Shown: positions 19,259 to 28,303, numbered from the stretch's first letter. The stretch: 64,000 nucleotides of DNA from Streptomyces sp. NBC_01788 (GCF_035917575.1 NZ_CP109090.1:682001-746000), one strand, 5' to 3'. Made by a program: numbers and translations. The notes: a model not told the origin generated them from the sequence alone.

Positions 19259-20346
19259 TGCCGCGCGTCTGGGAGGTTCCGGTGCCCGACTCGACCCGGG
19301 TGCGCGACGCGCGGGTCGCCGCCGAGGAGGCGGCCGCGCTGGCCGGCCTCGGCGAGTCCCGCACCGCCGCCGCCGCGCTGGTGGCGACCGAACTCGCCAC
19401 CAACCTGCTCAAGTACGCCGAGGACGGGCGGCTCCTGGTCGAGGTCGTGCCCCCGCCGAGCGCTCCGTGCGGTCACGGCGATCCGGCGCCGGTGGTGCAG
19501 ATGACGGCGGTCGACCACGGTCCCGGCATCCCCGACGTCGCCGCCGCCCGACACGACGGGTTCTCGACCAGCGGCTCGCTCGGGGCCGGGCTCGGCACCT
19601 GCCGCCGCGCGGCCGACGAGTTCCACCTGCACAGCGTCGTCGGCCGGGGCACGGTGGCGCTCGCCCGGGTGGGCGCCACCGCGCCCCGGCCCGGGGCGGT
19701 CCGGGCCGACGATGCCGCGCTCCCTTACGCGGGGGCGGTGCGGGCGGGCGGCGTCACCGTCCCGTACGCCGGGGCGGAGTACTCGGGTGACGCCTGGTCC
19801 TGGGCGGGCGCCGGGGAGCTGGTGACCCTCATGCTGGCGGACGGCCTCGGCCACGGCCGGGAGGCGGCCCGCGCCTCGTCGGCGGCGGTCGAGACCCTGC
19901 ACCGCTCGGCCCGTCTCACACCGACCGAGCTGCTCCGGCGGCTCGACACGGCGCTGCGCGGCACCCGGGGCGCGGCCGTCGCCGTGGCCCAGCTGGATCT
20001 GCGGGCCGGGCGGCTGCGCTTCTGCGGGATCGGCAATGTCGGGGCCCGGCTGCGCGAGGGCGACACCTGGCGCCACCTGCTGTCGCGGCCGGGCATCGTC
20101 GGTATGCACCGGCCCACGACGCTGCCCGAGACCGAGGTGGCCTGGGCTCCCGACCGCCTGCTCGTCCTGCACAGCGACGGCCTGTCCAGCCGGTGGGCAC
20201 CGCCCGGCGCGGCCGCTCTGCCCACGGCGGCCGACCCCGCGGTGACGGCCGCCCTGACCGTGCGTGACACCGGCAGCTCCGCCAGCCCGGTCCGGGACGA
20301 CACCACCGTGGCCGTCCTGACCCCCGCCCCGCCGGACCGCCCATGA
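19258..20346 (+). CDS. HATPase-PP2C fusion (RsbX-like phosphatase)
   Basis: The predicted product has 362 residues. The N-terminal half is a second RsbT/RsbW-like HATPase (ALVATELATNLLKYAEDGR, DHGPGIPD, GSLGAGLGTCRRAADEF). The C-terminal half is a small PP2C domain (MLADGLGHGREAARASSAA, FCGIGNVGARL), as in RsbX. In Bacillus RsbX dephosphorylates RsbR and RsbS and resets the stressosome. Here kinase-like and phosphatase modules are on one chain, so it could act in both directions. It is coupled by overlaps at both ends. Confidence 0.87.
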   Translation: MPRVWEVPVPDSTRVRDARVAAEEAAALAGLGESRTAAAALVATELATNLLKYAEDGRLLVEVVPPPSAPCGHGDPAPVVQMTAVDHGPGIPDVAAARHDGFSTSGSLGAGLGTCRRAADEFHLHSVVGRGTVALARVGATAPRPGAVRADDAALPYAGAVRAGGVTVPYAGAEYSGDAWSWAGAGELVTLMLADGLGHGREAARASSAAVETLHRSARLTPTELLRRLDTALRGTRGAAVAVAQLDLRAGRLRFCGIGNVGARLREGDTWRHLLSRPGIVGMHRPTTLPETEVAWAPDRLLVLHSDGLSSRWAPPGAAALPTAADPAVTAALTVRDTGSSASPVRDDTTVAVLTPAPPDRP

Positions 20347-22121
20347 CGCGCACCTGGCAGATCAGCACCGCCACCGACGCCGTCCGGGCCCGTATCGCCA
20401 CGGCCCGCACGGCGGCGGCGTACGGCGTCCCCCCGCTCGAACGCACCCGTCTGACCACCGCCCTGGGCACCCGTCTGCGCCACTGCCTGGCCAAGGGCGG
20501 CACCTGGACGGTCACCCTCCAGGTCCCGGAGGCGGACGTGGACGCAGGCACCCTCCGCATCACAGTCGCGCCGGTCCATGACCCGCAGGGCGGTGGGGAG
20601 ACCTCGTGGCGGATGTCCGTCGCCGCCTGCCCCGAGGGCGAGGTGTCGCCGGATGCGGAGTCGGAGCCGAAGGTGGGCGACGACGCGGCTGCTCTGGCCG
20701 AGGCGCTGCTCGGGGCCGACGACGACACGGCGGTGGTGCTGGAGAGGCTCGCGGAGCAGGAGGAGCTGGTCGCCTTCCATCGGGAGGAGCTGCATCAGAC
20801 CAACCAGGGAGTCCTGGCCCTGCACGCCGATCTGGACACCGCCTGGCGGGCTCAGCGAGAGGCGTTCGCGGCCGAACGCGCCGCGCGCACCGAGGCCGAG
20901 GAGGCCCGCCGCAGACTGCGGTTCCTGGCCGACGCCAGCGCGCTGCTGACGACCTCGCTGAACCACGAGGAGATCCTGCGGCGGCTGCCGGGCCTGCTCG
21001 TACCCCGGTACGCCGACCGTGTCGACGTATGGCTGTTCGACCACGAGGGCGACCGGCACCGGCCCGCCCCGCATCCGGCGGCCGCGGTGCTCGCGGCCCG
21101 TACCGGCCGCCCGCAGTACGCGGCCGACCACCCCGGTGACCTGCCGGGCGTCGACGACCAGCCGCCCTCGGCGCTCGACCCCGGCCGGCCCCTGCTGTGC
21201 GTCCCGCTGCTCGCCCGGCGGACACCGCTCGGTGTGCTGACCCTGACGCCGCCCGGCGCCCGCTGGGACCCCGACGACGCCGTCATGCTGATCGAGCTGG
21301 CCCGGCGGGCGAGCGTCGCCCTCGACAACGCGCGCCGCTTCGAGCACAACCGCGACATCGCCGAGACGCTGCAGCGCGCCCTGCTCACCGACCTGCCCAC
21401 CACACCGGGCCTGCGCCTGGCCGCGCGCTATATGCCGGCTACACACGGGCTGAACATCGGCGGGGACTGGTACGACGCCTTCCGGCAGCCCGACGGGAGC
21501 CTGATCACCGTCATCGGCGACGTCACCGGCCACGGCCTGCACGCCGCCGTGATGATGAGCCAGCTCCGCACCGCGCTGCGCGCCTACGCCGTCGACGGCG
21601 GCAGCCCCGGTCGGCTGCTGACCCGCCTGCACGTGTTCCTGCACCATCTGCAGCCCGACCTGTTCGCGACCGCGGTCATCGCCCGTTTCAGCCCGGACGA
21701 CCCCACGGTCACCTGGGCCGCCGCGGGCCATCCGCCACCCGTGCTGCGCCTGCCGGACGGCCGGGTACACGTCCTGGACGCCAAGCCCGGCGCCATGCTC
21801 GGCATCCCGCTGCGGCAGGAGATAGAGGACCACACGGTGCGCCTCTCCCCCGGCGCGACCCTGGCTCTGTACACGGACGGCCTCGTGGAGCGGCGGGCGC
21901 TGGGCATCGACCCCGGCATCGACCGCCTCGCCACCGCGCTGGGCGCGTTCGACCCGGCCGAGCTGGACGCCGACCTGGACGGCTCGGCGGACCGCCTCCT
22001 CGGCCCGCTGCTGAGCGACTCCGAACGCGACGACGACGTCTGCCTCCTGCTGTGCCACATCGACAGCGCGGCCGGAGGCGAACCGGACCGGATCCCGGCG
22101 GGCGTGGACCACCTGCGGTAG
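20343..22121 (+). CDS. GAF-PP2C phosphatase (RsbU-like)
   Basis: The predicted product has 592 residues. The N-terminus resembles a remnant HATPase (about 1-110), followed by a coiled coil (about 125-200), GAF domain (200-340) and a SpoIIE-type PP2C domain (345-575). The catalytic motifs are NIGGDWYDAF and GDVTGHGLHAA. RsbU-type enzymes dephosphorylate a STAS antagonist so that it binds the anti-sigma factor. As the last gene of the RsbR-S-T operon (ATGA overlap), it is the natural target of released RsbT. It lacks a recognisable Bacillus-type RsbU N-domain, so direct activation by RsbT is inference. Confidence 0.87.
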   Translation: MTRTWQISTATDAVRARIATARTAAAYGVPPLERTRLTTALGTRLRHCLAKGGTWTVTLQVPEADVDAGTLRITVAPVHDPQGGGETSWRMSVAACPEGEVSPDAESEPKVGDDAAALAEALLGADDDTAVVLERLAEQEELVAFHREELHQTNQGVLALHADLDTAWRAQREAFAAERAARTEAEEARRRLRFLADASALLTTSLNHEEILRRLPGLLVPRYADRVDVWLFDHEGDRHRPAPHPAAAVLAARTGRPQYAADHPGDLPGVDDQPPSALDPGRPLLCVPLLARRTPLGVLTLTPPGARWDPDDAVMLIELARRASVALDNARRFEHNRDIAETLQRALLTDLPTTPGLRLAARYMPATHGLNIGGDWYDAFRQPDGSLITVIGDVTGHGLHAAVMMSQLRTALRAYAVDGGSPGRLLTRLHVFLHHLQPDLFATAVIARFSPDDPTVTWAAAGHPPPVLRLPDGRVHVLDAKPGAMLGIPLRQEIEDHTVRLSPGATLALYTDGLVERRALGIDPGIDRLATALGAFDPAELDADLDGSADRLLGPLLSDSERDDDVCLLLCHIDSAAGGEPDRIPAGVDHLR

Positions 22122-22141
22122 CACCGCGCGGCGCGGGCCCG

Positions 22142-22165
22142 CCCGAACGCCCGAACGCCCGAACG
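22142..22165 (+). repeat. Three tandem CCCGAACG units
   Basis: Three perfect 8-bp units stand just after the phosphatase operon. The rest of the 276-base gap up to the NADH dehydrogenase gene shows no convincing promoter or gene. Confidence 0.6.
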
Positions 22166-22397
22166 ACCCATGGAGCAGCGGATCCAGGGAACCCGCCGGG
22201 GCGGCCCCCGCCGTCCGGACGCGCTCCGGGCCGCGGGGACAGCGGCGTCCGGTGCGCACGCGGCCCGGTGGGGGCATCGTGGTGCTCGACGGACGGGATG
22301 GACCCGATGGACCGGTGAGGTGCGAAGCAGCCGTCCCCGGGCAGACGCAAGGACGTCGATGCAGCCGCCCGGAGCCCCGCAGAAGGGATGAAACATC

Positions 22398-23762
22398 GTG
22401 ACACGACCCAGGATCCTGGTGGTCGGCGCAGGCTTCGCCGGAGTGGCGTGCGTGCGCCGTCTGGAGCGCAGGCTCTCTCCCAGCGATGCGGACATCACCC
22501 TCGTGACGCCGCAGTCCTATCAGCTCTATCTGCCGCTGCTGCCCCAGGTCGCCTCCGGGGTGCTGACGCCCCAGTCGGTCGCCATCTCCCTGCGCCGCAG
22601 CAGGAAATACCGCACCCGGATCATTCCGGGCGGCGCCGTCGGCGTGGACCTGAAGGCGAAGGTGTGCGTCGTGCGGACGCTCACCGACCGCGTCGTCGAC
22701 GAGCCCTACGACTACCTCGTGCTGGCTCCCGGCAGCGTCACCCGCACCTTCGACATCCCGGGGCTCCTCGACCACGCCTTCGGCATGAAGACGCTGGCCG
22801 AGGCCGCCTACATCCGCGACCACGTCATCACCCAGCTCGACCTCGCCGACGCCAGCGAGGACCCCGCAGAGCGCGCCTCGCGGCTGCAGTTCGTGGTGGT
22901 CGGCGGCGGGTACGCCGGCACCGAGACCGCGGCGTGCCTGCAGCGCCTCACGCACGCCGCCGTCAAGCGCTATCCGCGGCTGAACCCGGCCCTGATCAAG
23001 TGGCACCTGATCGACATCGCGCCGAAGCTGATGCCGGAGCTGGGCGACAAGCTGGGCCGCAGCGCCCAGGAGGTGCTGCGCCGCCGGGGCATCGAGATCT
23101 CGCTCGGGGTGTCCATCGCGAAGGCCGGGCCGGAGGAGGTCACCTTCACCGACGGCCGGGTGGTGCCGACCCACACCCTGATCTGGACCGCGGGCGTGGT
23201 GGCCAGCCCGCTCATCGCGACCCTCGGCGCGGAGACGGTCAGGGGCCGGCTCGCCGTGACCGCCGAGATGTGCCTGCCCGGCCACGACGGGGTGTTCGCG
23301 CTCGGGGACTCCGCCGCCGTACCCGACCTGAGCAAGGGCGGCGGCGCGGTGTGCCCGCCGACCGCGCAGCATGCCACGCGGCAGGGCCGGCGGGTCGCGG
23401 AGAACCTCATCGCGACCCTGCAAGGACAGCCCCTGCGGCCGTACGAGCACAAGGACCTGGGACTCGTCGTCGACCTCGGTGGCGCGGACGCGGTCTCCAA
23501 ACCGCTCGGCGTGGAACTGCGCGGTGTCCCGGCCCAGGCCGTGGCCCGCGGCTACCACCTGGGGGCGCTGCGCACGAACGTCGCCAAGACCAGGGTCGCG
23601 ACCAACTGGCTGCTCAACGCGGTCGCCGGGGACGATTTCGTCCGCACCGGATTCCAGGCCCGCAAGGCCGCAAAGCTGAAGGACTTCGAGTACACCGACG
23701 CGTACATGACGCCCGAGCAGGTGCGGGAGCACGTCGAGGGGGCCCGCCCCCGGCAGATGTGA
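22398..23762 (+). CDS. ndh: Type II NADH dehydrogenase
   Basis: The 454-residue FAD enzyme oxidises NADH and reduces quinone without proton pumping, at the inner face of the membrane. The FAD-binding RILVVGAGFAGVACVRRL and NADH-binding LQFVVVGGGYAGTETA nucleotide folds and the FAD-contacting VFALGDSAAVPD are present, as expected for NDH-2. No transmembrane helix is evident; attachment would be through the C-terminal amphipathic region. GTG 22398 follows AAGGG at 22383. It would supply electrons to the cytochrome bd oxidase encoded 6 kb downstream. Confidence 0.88.
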   Translation: MTRPRILVVGAGFAGVACVRRLERRLSPSDADITLVTPQSYQLYLPLLPQVASGVLTPQSVAISLRRSRKYRTRIIPGGAVGVDLKAKVCVVRTLTDRVVDEPYDYLVLAPGSVTRTFDIPGLLDHAFGMKTLAEAAYIRDHVITQLDLADASEDPAERASRLQFVVVGGGYAGTETAACLQRLTHAAVKRYPRLNPALIKWHLIDIAPKLMPELGDKLGRSAQEVLRRRGIEISLGVSIAKAGPEEVTFTDGRVVPTHTLIWTAGVVASPLIATLGAETVRGRLAVTAEMCLPGHDGVFALGDSAAVPDLSKGGGAVCPPTAQHATRQGRRVAENLIATLQGQPLRPYEHKDLGLVVDLGGADAVSKPLGVELRGVPAQAVARGYHLGALRTNVAKTRVATNWLLNAVAGDDFVRTGFQARKAAKLKDFEYTDAYMTPEQVREHVEGARPRQM

Positions 23763-23899
23763 CACCCGGAGGGCACCGGGTCAGGGCCCCTCCCGCCGGG
23801 CACGGCCGGGCCGCGACGGGCGGTCCGGCCGTGGCGTGCCATGCTGGTCGGGCGGATCATGACGGGAGACGGGGACGCGAAACGGGAGGGTGCGGCGGC

Positions 23900-26152
23900 G
23901 TGGGAGCAGCACAGAGGCCGGTCCGGTCGCGGCTGCGTGATCGCTTCGCGGCGTCCGATCCCGGCCTGCTGCGGCTGGCGGCCGGATCGCGGACGGCGGG
24001 CTCGATCGCGCTGACACTGGCCGTACTCGGCGCGCTGCGCGTGCCCGTGACGCATCTGGTGGCCGGGGCGATCGCGTCGATGGCGGCCACCTTCGCCATC
24101 CGGGAGAAGCAGCGCTCGCAGCAGGCGGTCACGCTCGCCCTCGGGCTTCCGGTGGCGCTGGTGTCCGTGTCGCTCGGCGCGCTGCTCAACCCGCTCGTGG
24201 TGGCCGGGGACGTCTTCTTCGTCGTACTGATCTTCTGCGCGGTCTACAGCCGCCGGTTCGGCGACCGGGGCAACGCGCTCGGCCTGATCGGCTTCCAGCT
24301 CTACTTCATGTCCCTGTTCGTCGGCGCCACCGCGTCGGCGCTGCCCGGGCTCTACGGCGTCATCGCGGTCGCGTTCGGCTCCAGCGCCCTCGTCCGGTTC
24401 GTGATCGTGTACGAGACGCCTGCGGGCGTCCTGCAACGCCTGCGCGAGGCGTTCCGGGTGCGGCTCGCGCAGTTGGTGACGGCGCAGTTGCAGCTGCTGG
24501 ACGCCGGTCCGGACGAGGTGGAGAAGGTCGTGGAGGCGGTGCGCCTGGGCACGGCCCGGCTGCACGACACGGCCATGATGATCCAGTCGCGGCTGGCGGA
24601 CGGCACCTCCGACGAGGCCGTGGCGCGGCTGGTGCAGCGGCGGATCGCGGACGCCGAGATCGCCGCCGAGCGGCTGGGGCTGCTTCTGCTGAACGCCCGC
24701 AGCGCCGAGCGGACCGACACGCTCACCCTGCACCTGCCCGGCGCGTCCGTGCCCTCCAGTGGCCGGCTGCCGGTGCGGGACGAGGCGACCGAGACGCTGC
24801 GCCGCGACCTGGGGGCGCTGGCGATGCTCGTACTGCGGCCCGTCGGGGAGGGCGGCGGGACCGCGCTGGCGCATGTGCGCAACCGGCTCCTCGGCTACCG
24901 GGACGAGGAGAACCTGCCGCCCGCCTCGCCGGCCGTGCAGGACGTCTTCCGCGGTATCGGCGAGACCGCTCGGGCCGTGATGGGTCTACGGATCGCGCTG
25001 GACGGCCCGCAGGACGAGTCCGACGACGCGCCGGCGACGGTGCGCTCCAGGGAAGAGCTGGACGCGGAGAGCGCCGCCATCGAGGGCGCCGAGGAGGCCG
25101 AGCGGGAGGAGCAGGCCCCGACCGGGTGGCGGCGGCCCACCACACGGGCGGCCGTGCAGGTCGCGGTGGGCTCGTCGCTGGCGATCGTCGGCGGCGAGTT
25201 CCTCTCCAGCCAGCGCTGGTACTGGGCGGTGCTGACCTGCTGGATCGTCTTCATCAACACCTCGTCGACGGGCGAGATCCTGGTCAAGGGCTACCGGCGT
25301 CTGGTGGGCACCGTGCTCGGCGTGGTGGCCGGGATCGTGCTGGCGGGGCTGGTGGGGCCGCACACGTGGACGGCGCTGGCCCTGGTGCTGCTGTTCGTCT
25401 TCGCGATGTTCTACACGGCGCCGCTGTCCTACACGCTGATGTCGTTCTTCGTCACCGCGGCCCTGGGGCTGCTGTACACGCTGCTGCACAGGTACAGCGC
25501 GGCGGTGCTCGTGCTGCGTGTGGAGGAGACTGCGCTGGGGGCGGCCTGCGGCATCATCGCGGCCGCGCTGGTCCTGCCGGTGCACACCCACGGCCGTACG
25601 AACGAGCTGCTCGGCCGGGTGCTGGAGCGGCTGACGGACGTCACGGCCGTCGCCGTCGAGCAGCTCAGCGGCGGTCCGGCGGGCGATCTGCTGGACCGGG
25701 CGCGTGAACTGGACCAGGCGCTGGGCGACCTGCGGGCGGCCACGCAGCCGCTGACGCATCCGATCACGCCGCTGCGGGCCCGGCGGAACACCGCCCAGTA
25801 CGTCGTGGCGCTGCTGGAGACCTGCGCCTACCACGCGCGGTCGCTGGCGGCGACCGCGGAGCTGCTGCCCACGCATCCGTCGATAGCCGCGGATCCCCGA
25901 CTGCGCCAGGCCTGTGCGCGGATCACCCGCAACATCGAGACGATCCGCGCGCACGTGGCCGAGGAGTCCGCCACCGCGGAGGTCGAACGGGGTCCGAGCA
26001 TCGCCTCGCTGCTGGAGCCGGACGGGGCGCCCGGCGTCCCCCGGTTCGGGCGCATCACCGACCGGGTGCTGCGGCATCTCCAGCGCCTGGACGAGGCGGT
26101 CGTGGGCCTGGCCCGTCCGCTGGACGTCCCGGTGTCGAAACCGGCGCGGTGA
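23900..26152 (+). CDS. FUSC-family membrane protein (putative aromatic acid exporter)
   Basis: The predicted product has 750 residues. Two bundles of transmembrane helices (about 30-180, e.g. GSIALTLAVLGALRVPVTHL, and 420-560) are separated by a soluble charged region, the duplicated arrangement of FUSC/YccS/AaeB-like proteins. These are thought to export aromatic carboxylates or related compounds. The frame is open far upstream; GTG 23900 has GGAGG about ten bases before it and begins just before the first predicted helix. The stop codon lies inside a perfect 17-bp stem shared with the opposing gene. Substrate is unknown. Confidence 0.8.
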   Translation: MGAAQRPVRSRLRDRFAASDPGLLRLAAGSRTAGSIALTLAVLGALRVPVTHLVAGAIASMAATFAIREKQRSQQAVTLALGLPVALVSVSLGALLNPLVVAGDVFFVVLIFCAVYSRRFGDRGNALGLIGFQLYFMSLFVGATASALPGLYGVIAVAFGSSALVRFVIVYETPAGVLQRLREAFRVRLAQLVTAQLQLLDAGPDEVEKVVEAVRLGTARLHDTAMMIQSRLADGTSDEAVARLVQRRIADAEIAAERLGLLLLNARSAERTDTLTLHLPGASVPSSGRLPVRDEATETLRRDLGALAMLVLRPVGEGGGTALAHVRNRLLGYRDEENLPPASPAVQDVFRGIGETARAVMGLRIALDGPQDESDDAPATVRSREELDAESAAIEGAEEAEREEQAPTGWRRPTTRAAVQVAVGSSLAIVGGEFLSSQRWYWAVLTCWIVFINTSSTGEILVKGYRRLVGTVLGVVAGIVLAGLVGPHTWTALALVLLFVFAMFYTAPLSYTLMSFFVTAALGLLYTLLHRYSAAVLVLRVEETALGAACGIIAAALVLPVHTHGRTNELLGRVLERLTDVTAVAVEQLSGGPAGDLLDRARELDQALGDLRAATQPLTHPITPLRARRNTAQYVVALLETCAYHARSLAATAELLPTHPSIAADPRLRQACARITRNIETIRAHVAEESATAEVERGPSIASLLEPDGAPGVPRFGRITDRVLRHLQRLDEAVVGLARPLDVPVSKPAR

Positions 26153-26184
26153 CGGGCCGGGGCAGGTCCCCGGCCCGTCACCGC
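26146..26184. terminator. Strong bidirectional stem-loop
   Basis: A perfect 17-bp stem (26146-26162 with 26168-26184) and a 5-base loop separate two convergent genes. The left arm contains the TGA stop of the FUSC gene and the right arm ends two bases before the opposing stop. There is no U-tract. Confidence 0.85.
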
Positions 26185-26186
26185 GG

Positions 26187-26618
26187 TCAGAAGTCGGTGG
26201 GCAGGTCGCTGGCTTCGGCGATGCCCCGCAGCTCCTCGGTCTCCCGGTGCCGGTCGCGGATGTAGTCCGCGATCTCGGTCAGGCGCGCCGGGTCGGCGGC
26301 GGTCGCCGCGTCGGTGACCACCCGGACCGGGCCGGTCTCCTCGATGTCGAGGACGACCAACTCGTTGTCCAGCCTGCCGGTGACGGCGGTCGCGATGACC
26401 AGGGCGGCCTCGTCCCGTATCTCCTGCGGAAGGCCTTGCGCCTGGGCGCCCTCCAGCGGGAAGTCCGCGGAGGGCACGCCTCGTTCGTCGATGGCCCGCA
26501 GAACCGGGTCGACGACGTCGAGCAGCAGTTCGTAGTCCTGTTCGGGCATCCGGACGCGGAGCAGATCGAGATAAACCTCCACGGCCCGGCCGTCGGGCGG
26601 AAGCTCGTCATCGTTCAT
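26187..26618 (-). CDS. Hypothetical acidic protein
   Basis: The predicted 143-residue protein begins MNDDELPPDGRAVEVYLDLL and is strongly acidic, with no transmembrane segment, signal peptide or recognised domain. ATG at 26618 is used; GGAG lies only three bases upstream, so the true start could be slightly different (a GTG at 26654 would add 12 residues). It lies 90 bases downstream of the sigma factor gene on the same strand and may be co-transcribed with it. Function not recognised. Confidence 0.65.
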   Translation of the reverse strand: MNDDELPPDGRAVEVYLDLLRVRMPEQDYELLLDVVDPVLRAIDERGVPSADFPLEGAQAQGLPQEIRDEAALVIATAVTGRLDNELVVLDIEETGPVRVVTDAATAADPARLTEIADYIRDRHRETEELRGIAEASDLPTDF

Positions 26619-26708
26619 TGGCTCCGTGTTCCCCGCGAACGCCCGCTCAGACACAAAAGGCGCGACCGGCGGCGCGGGGCGACGGCACGAGCCGGGGAGG
26701 TCGGCCCC

Positions 26709-27587
26709 TCACGGGGTGGGATCGGTCGTCGGCCGCGGTCGTCCGTCGCCGGGGCGGTTCGCCCGCTCCGCCAGCACCTCGTCGCGCACACGCGCGCAGC
26801 TGCGGCTGATGAGGCGGGAGACGTGCATCTGGGAGATGCCGAGCCGGTCGGCGATCCTGCTCTGTGTCATGTCCTCAAAGAAGCGCATGTAGAGGATGGC
26901 GCGCTCCCGTTCGGGGAGCCGGCGCAGGCCCTCCTTGGCCGACTCGCGGTCGACGACGGTGTCGTAGGAGGAGTCCGACGCGCCGAGGCTGTCGGCGAGG
27001 CTGTAGCCGTCGCCGCCGCCGGCCGAGAGTTCGGCGTCCAGGGACAGGGTGCTGAAGCTGTCGATCGCCTCCATCCCCGCGTTGACCTCCTCCTCCGTCA
27101 GTCCGGCGTGTGCGGCGATCGCCGCGACCGAGGGTTCGGGGCTGCCCGGGTTCTGGGTGAGTTCACGGCGCGCCACCCGGACCTTGTTGCGCAGTTCCTG
27201 GACGCGGCGGGGCACGCGAAGGGCCCACATCCGGTCCCGGAAGTGCCGCTTGACCTCGCCGGTGATGGTGGGCACGGCGTAGCTCTCGAAGGCGCCGCGG
27301 TCCGGGTCGAACCGGTCGATGGCCTTGACCAGCCCGAGTGCCGCCACCTGCCGCAGGTCCTCCAGGGACTCGCCGCGGTCGCGGAAGCGGCCGGCGATGC
27401 GGTGGGCCATGGGCAGCCAGGCGCTGACGAGTTCGTCGCGGACGGCTTCCCGTTCGGGGCCGTCCCCGGCGGCGGCAAGGCGCTGGAAGAGGGCGGCGGT
27501 GTCGGGGGCGTCGTCGTGCGGCCGACGGGCGGGCGCCGACTGGTTTGCGGGAGTGTCGGGGCGGCTTGTCGATATGTCGATGAGCAT
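26709..27587 (-). CDS. RNA polymerase sigma factor, SigB/SigF group
   Basis: The predicted 292-residue group 3 sigma factor shows region 2 (SLEDLRQVAALGLVKAIDRF, then FESYAVPTITGEVKRHFRD), region 3 and a region 4 helix-turn-helix (QSRIADRLGISQMHVSRLIS). It belongs to the stress and sporulation SigB/SigF family, of which streptomycetes have about nine. ATG 27587 has AGGAG nine bases upstream. The surrounding anti-sigma, STAS and phosphatase genes make it a likely output of the stressosome block, although no dedicated RsbW gene is adjacent. Which paralogue it is cannot be fixed here. Confidence 0.92.
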   Translation of the reverse strand: MLIDISTSRPDTPANQSAPARRPHDDAPDTAALFQRLAAAGDGPEREAVRDELVSAWLPMAHRIAGRFRDRGESLEDLRQVAALGLVKAIDRFDPDRGAFESYAVPTITGEVKRHFRDRMWALRVPRRVQELRNKVRVARRELTQNPGSPEPSVAAIAAHAGLTEEEVNAGMEAIDSFSTLSLDAELSAGGGDGYSLADSLGASDSSYDTVVDRESAKEGLRRLPERERAILYMRFFEDMTQSRIADRLGISQMHVSRLISRSCARVRDEVLAERANRPGDGRPRPTTDPTP

Positions 27588-27722
27588 GCGGTATGGCTCC
27601 TGAACGGTGTTTCAGGGACTGACCGCGGAAGAGGTGGTGCCGTCCGGTTCGTCCGGAGACCTCCCGGAGCAGCAGGTACAGCTTCCGCTGACGCGCCTCC
27701 GGTCCGAAGCACGAGGTTCCGT

Positions 27723-27747
27723 CTGCCCGGCAGTGGGAGTGGCAAAC
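27723..27747 (-). promoter_or_regulatory. Possible SigB-like promoter of the sigma factor gene
   Basis: On the minus strand GTTT (27747-27744) is followed after 15 bases by GGGCAG (27728-27723). The -35 half fits SigB-type promoters but the -10 half departs at two positions, so this is weak evidence for autoregulation. Confidence 0.25.
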
Positions 27748-27850
27748 TCCACTTCTGACAGTTCTTCGCCCATACCGCTCCCCCGCCGGCTCCCTCCCGG
27801 TTCCACAATGGCTGCTTCGTGCCGCCATCACGGCGCGTCGGAGCGGGTAG

Positions 27851-28081
27851 GTGCAGGACATGACGGATGTGGTGCACTCGGACGAACTGCTGCGGCGGAT
27901 CCAGCGCGCCAGGGCGTGCGCGGTACAGGAGGAGCGCCGATGGCGGGACCGCCGCGACACCCTCGGGGCGACGGATCCGGACGCCGCGCGCGAGGCGGCC
28001 GTACGCGTCCTGACCTACGAGGCCGTCCTGCGGGTGCTGGACGAGATCCTGGTCCCGGGCCGGCATCCCGACCGGAGCTGA
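27851..28081 (+). CDS. Small hypothetical protein
   Basis: The predicted 76-residue, charged, helical protein contains DELLRRIQRARACAVQEERR. GTG 27851 has GGAG eight bases upstream; ATG 27860 is a possible alternative start. It is divergent from the sigma factor gene. No domain is recognised. A GTGAG-TCCG-CTCAC inverted repeat follows at about 28090-28103. Confidence 0.55.
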   Translation: MQDMTDVVHSDELLRRIQRARACAVQEERRWRDRRDTLGATDPDAAREAAVRVLTYEAVLRVLDEILVPGRHPDRS

Positions 28082-28137
28082 GGGGCGGAGTGAGTCCGCT
28101 CACCCGACCCCGCTGCGGCTGCGCGAAACGGTCGTGG

Positions 28138-28245
28138 AGGGTTTACGGTTCACCCATACGCGGCGACGGGGTCGACCCGGCGTGTCCCCCGTACGCCGCC
28201 TTGTAACGGCCCTGGCTGGCCTCCCCCGTCCAGCCAGGGCTTTTT
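28138..28245 (+). ncRNA. Candidate two-hairpin small RNA or leader (6C-like)
   Basis: Two stable hairpins follow each other. CGGCGT (28178-28183) pairs with ACGCCG (28193-28198), and CCCTGGCTGG (28210-28219) pairs with CCAGCCAGGG (28230-28239) followed by CTTTTT. Both loops carry a run of five C followed by GT. Paired C-rich loops with the second hairpin as terminator are the hallmark of actinobacterial 6C RNAs, though the Rfam family was not searched and the canonical 6C locus is elsewhere. It could also be a terminated leader upstream of cydA. The 5' end shown is a guess. Confidence 0.5.
28210..28245 (+). terminator. Rho-independent terminator upstream of cydA
   Basis: A perfect 10-bp GC-rich stem with a 10-base loop is followed by CTTTTT. 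It is the only classical U-tract terminator seen in the window. It lies 73 bases before the cydA start, so it must end transcripts coming from upstream. Confidence 0.92.
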
Positions 28246-28278
28246 CATGCGATCAGCCGGGAATGGACCAAGAATCCA

Positions 28279-28303
28279 GGTTCGGGACGTTTCAGCCGGG
28301 TAC
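28279..28303 (+). promoter_or_regulatory. Candidate SigB-type promoter of cydAB
   Basis: GGTT (28279-28282), exactly 15 bases, then GGGTAC (28298-28303), a full match to the GNNT-N14-16-GGGTAC/T pattern known for Streptomyces SigB. The expected transcription start is only a few bases before the cydA start codon, which has no visible Shine-Dalgarno sequence, so the mRNA would be nearly leaderless. Confidence 0.55.

Noticed and set aside
19725..23765. Minus-strand open frame of over 1300 codons
   Set aside because: It runs antisense through three well-supported plus-strand genes; composition is typical of a GC-skew shadow frame.
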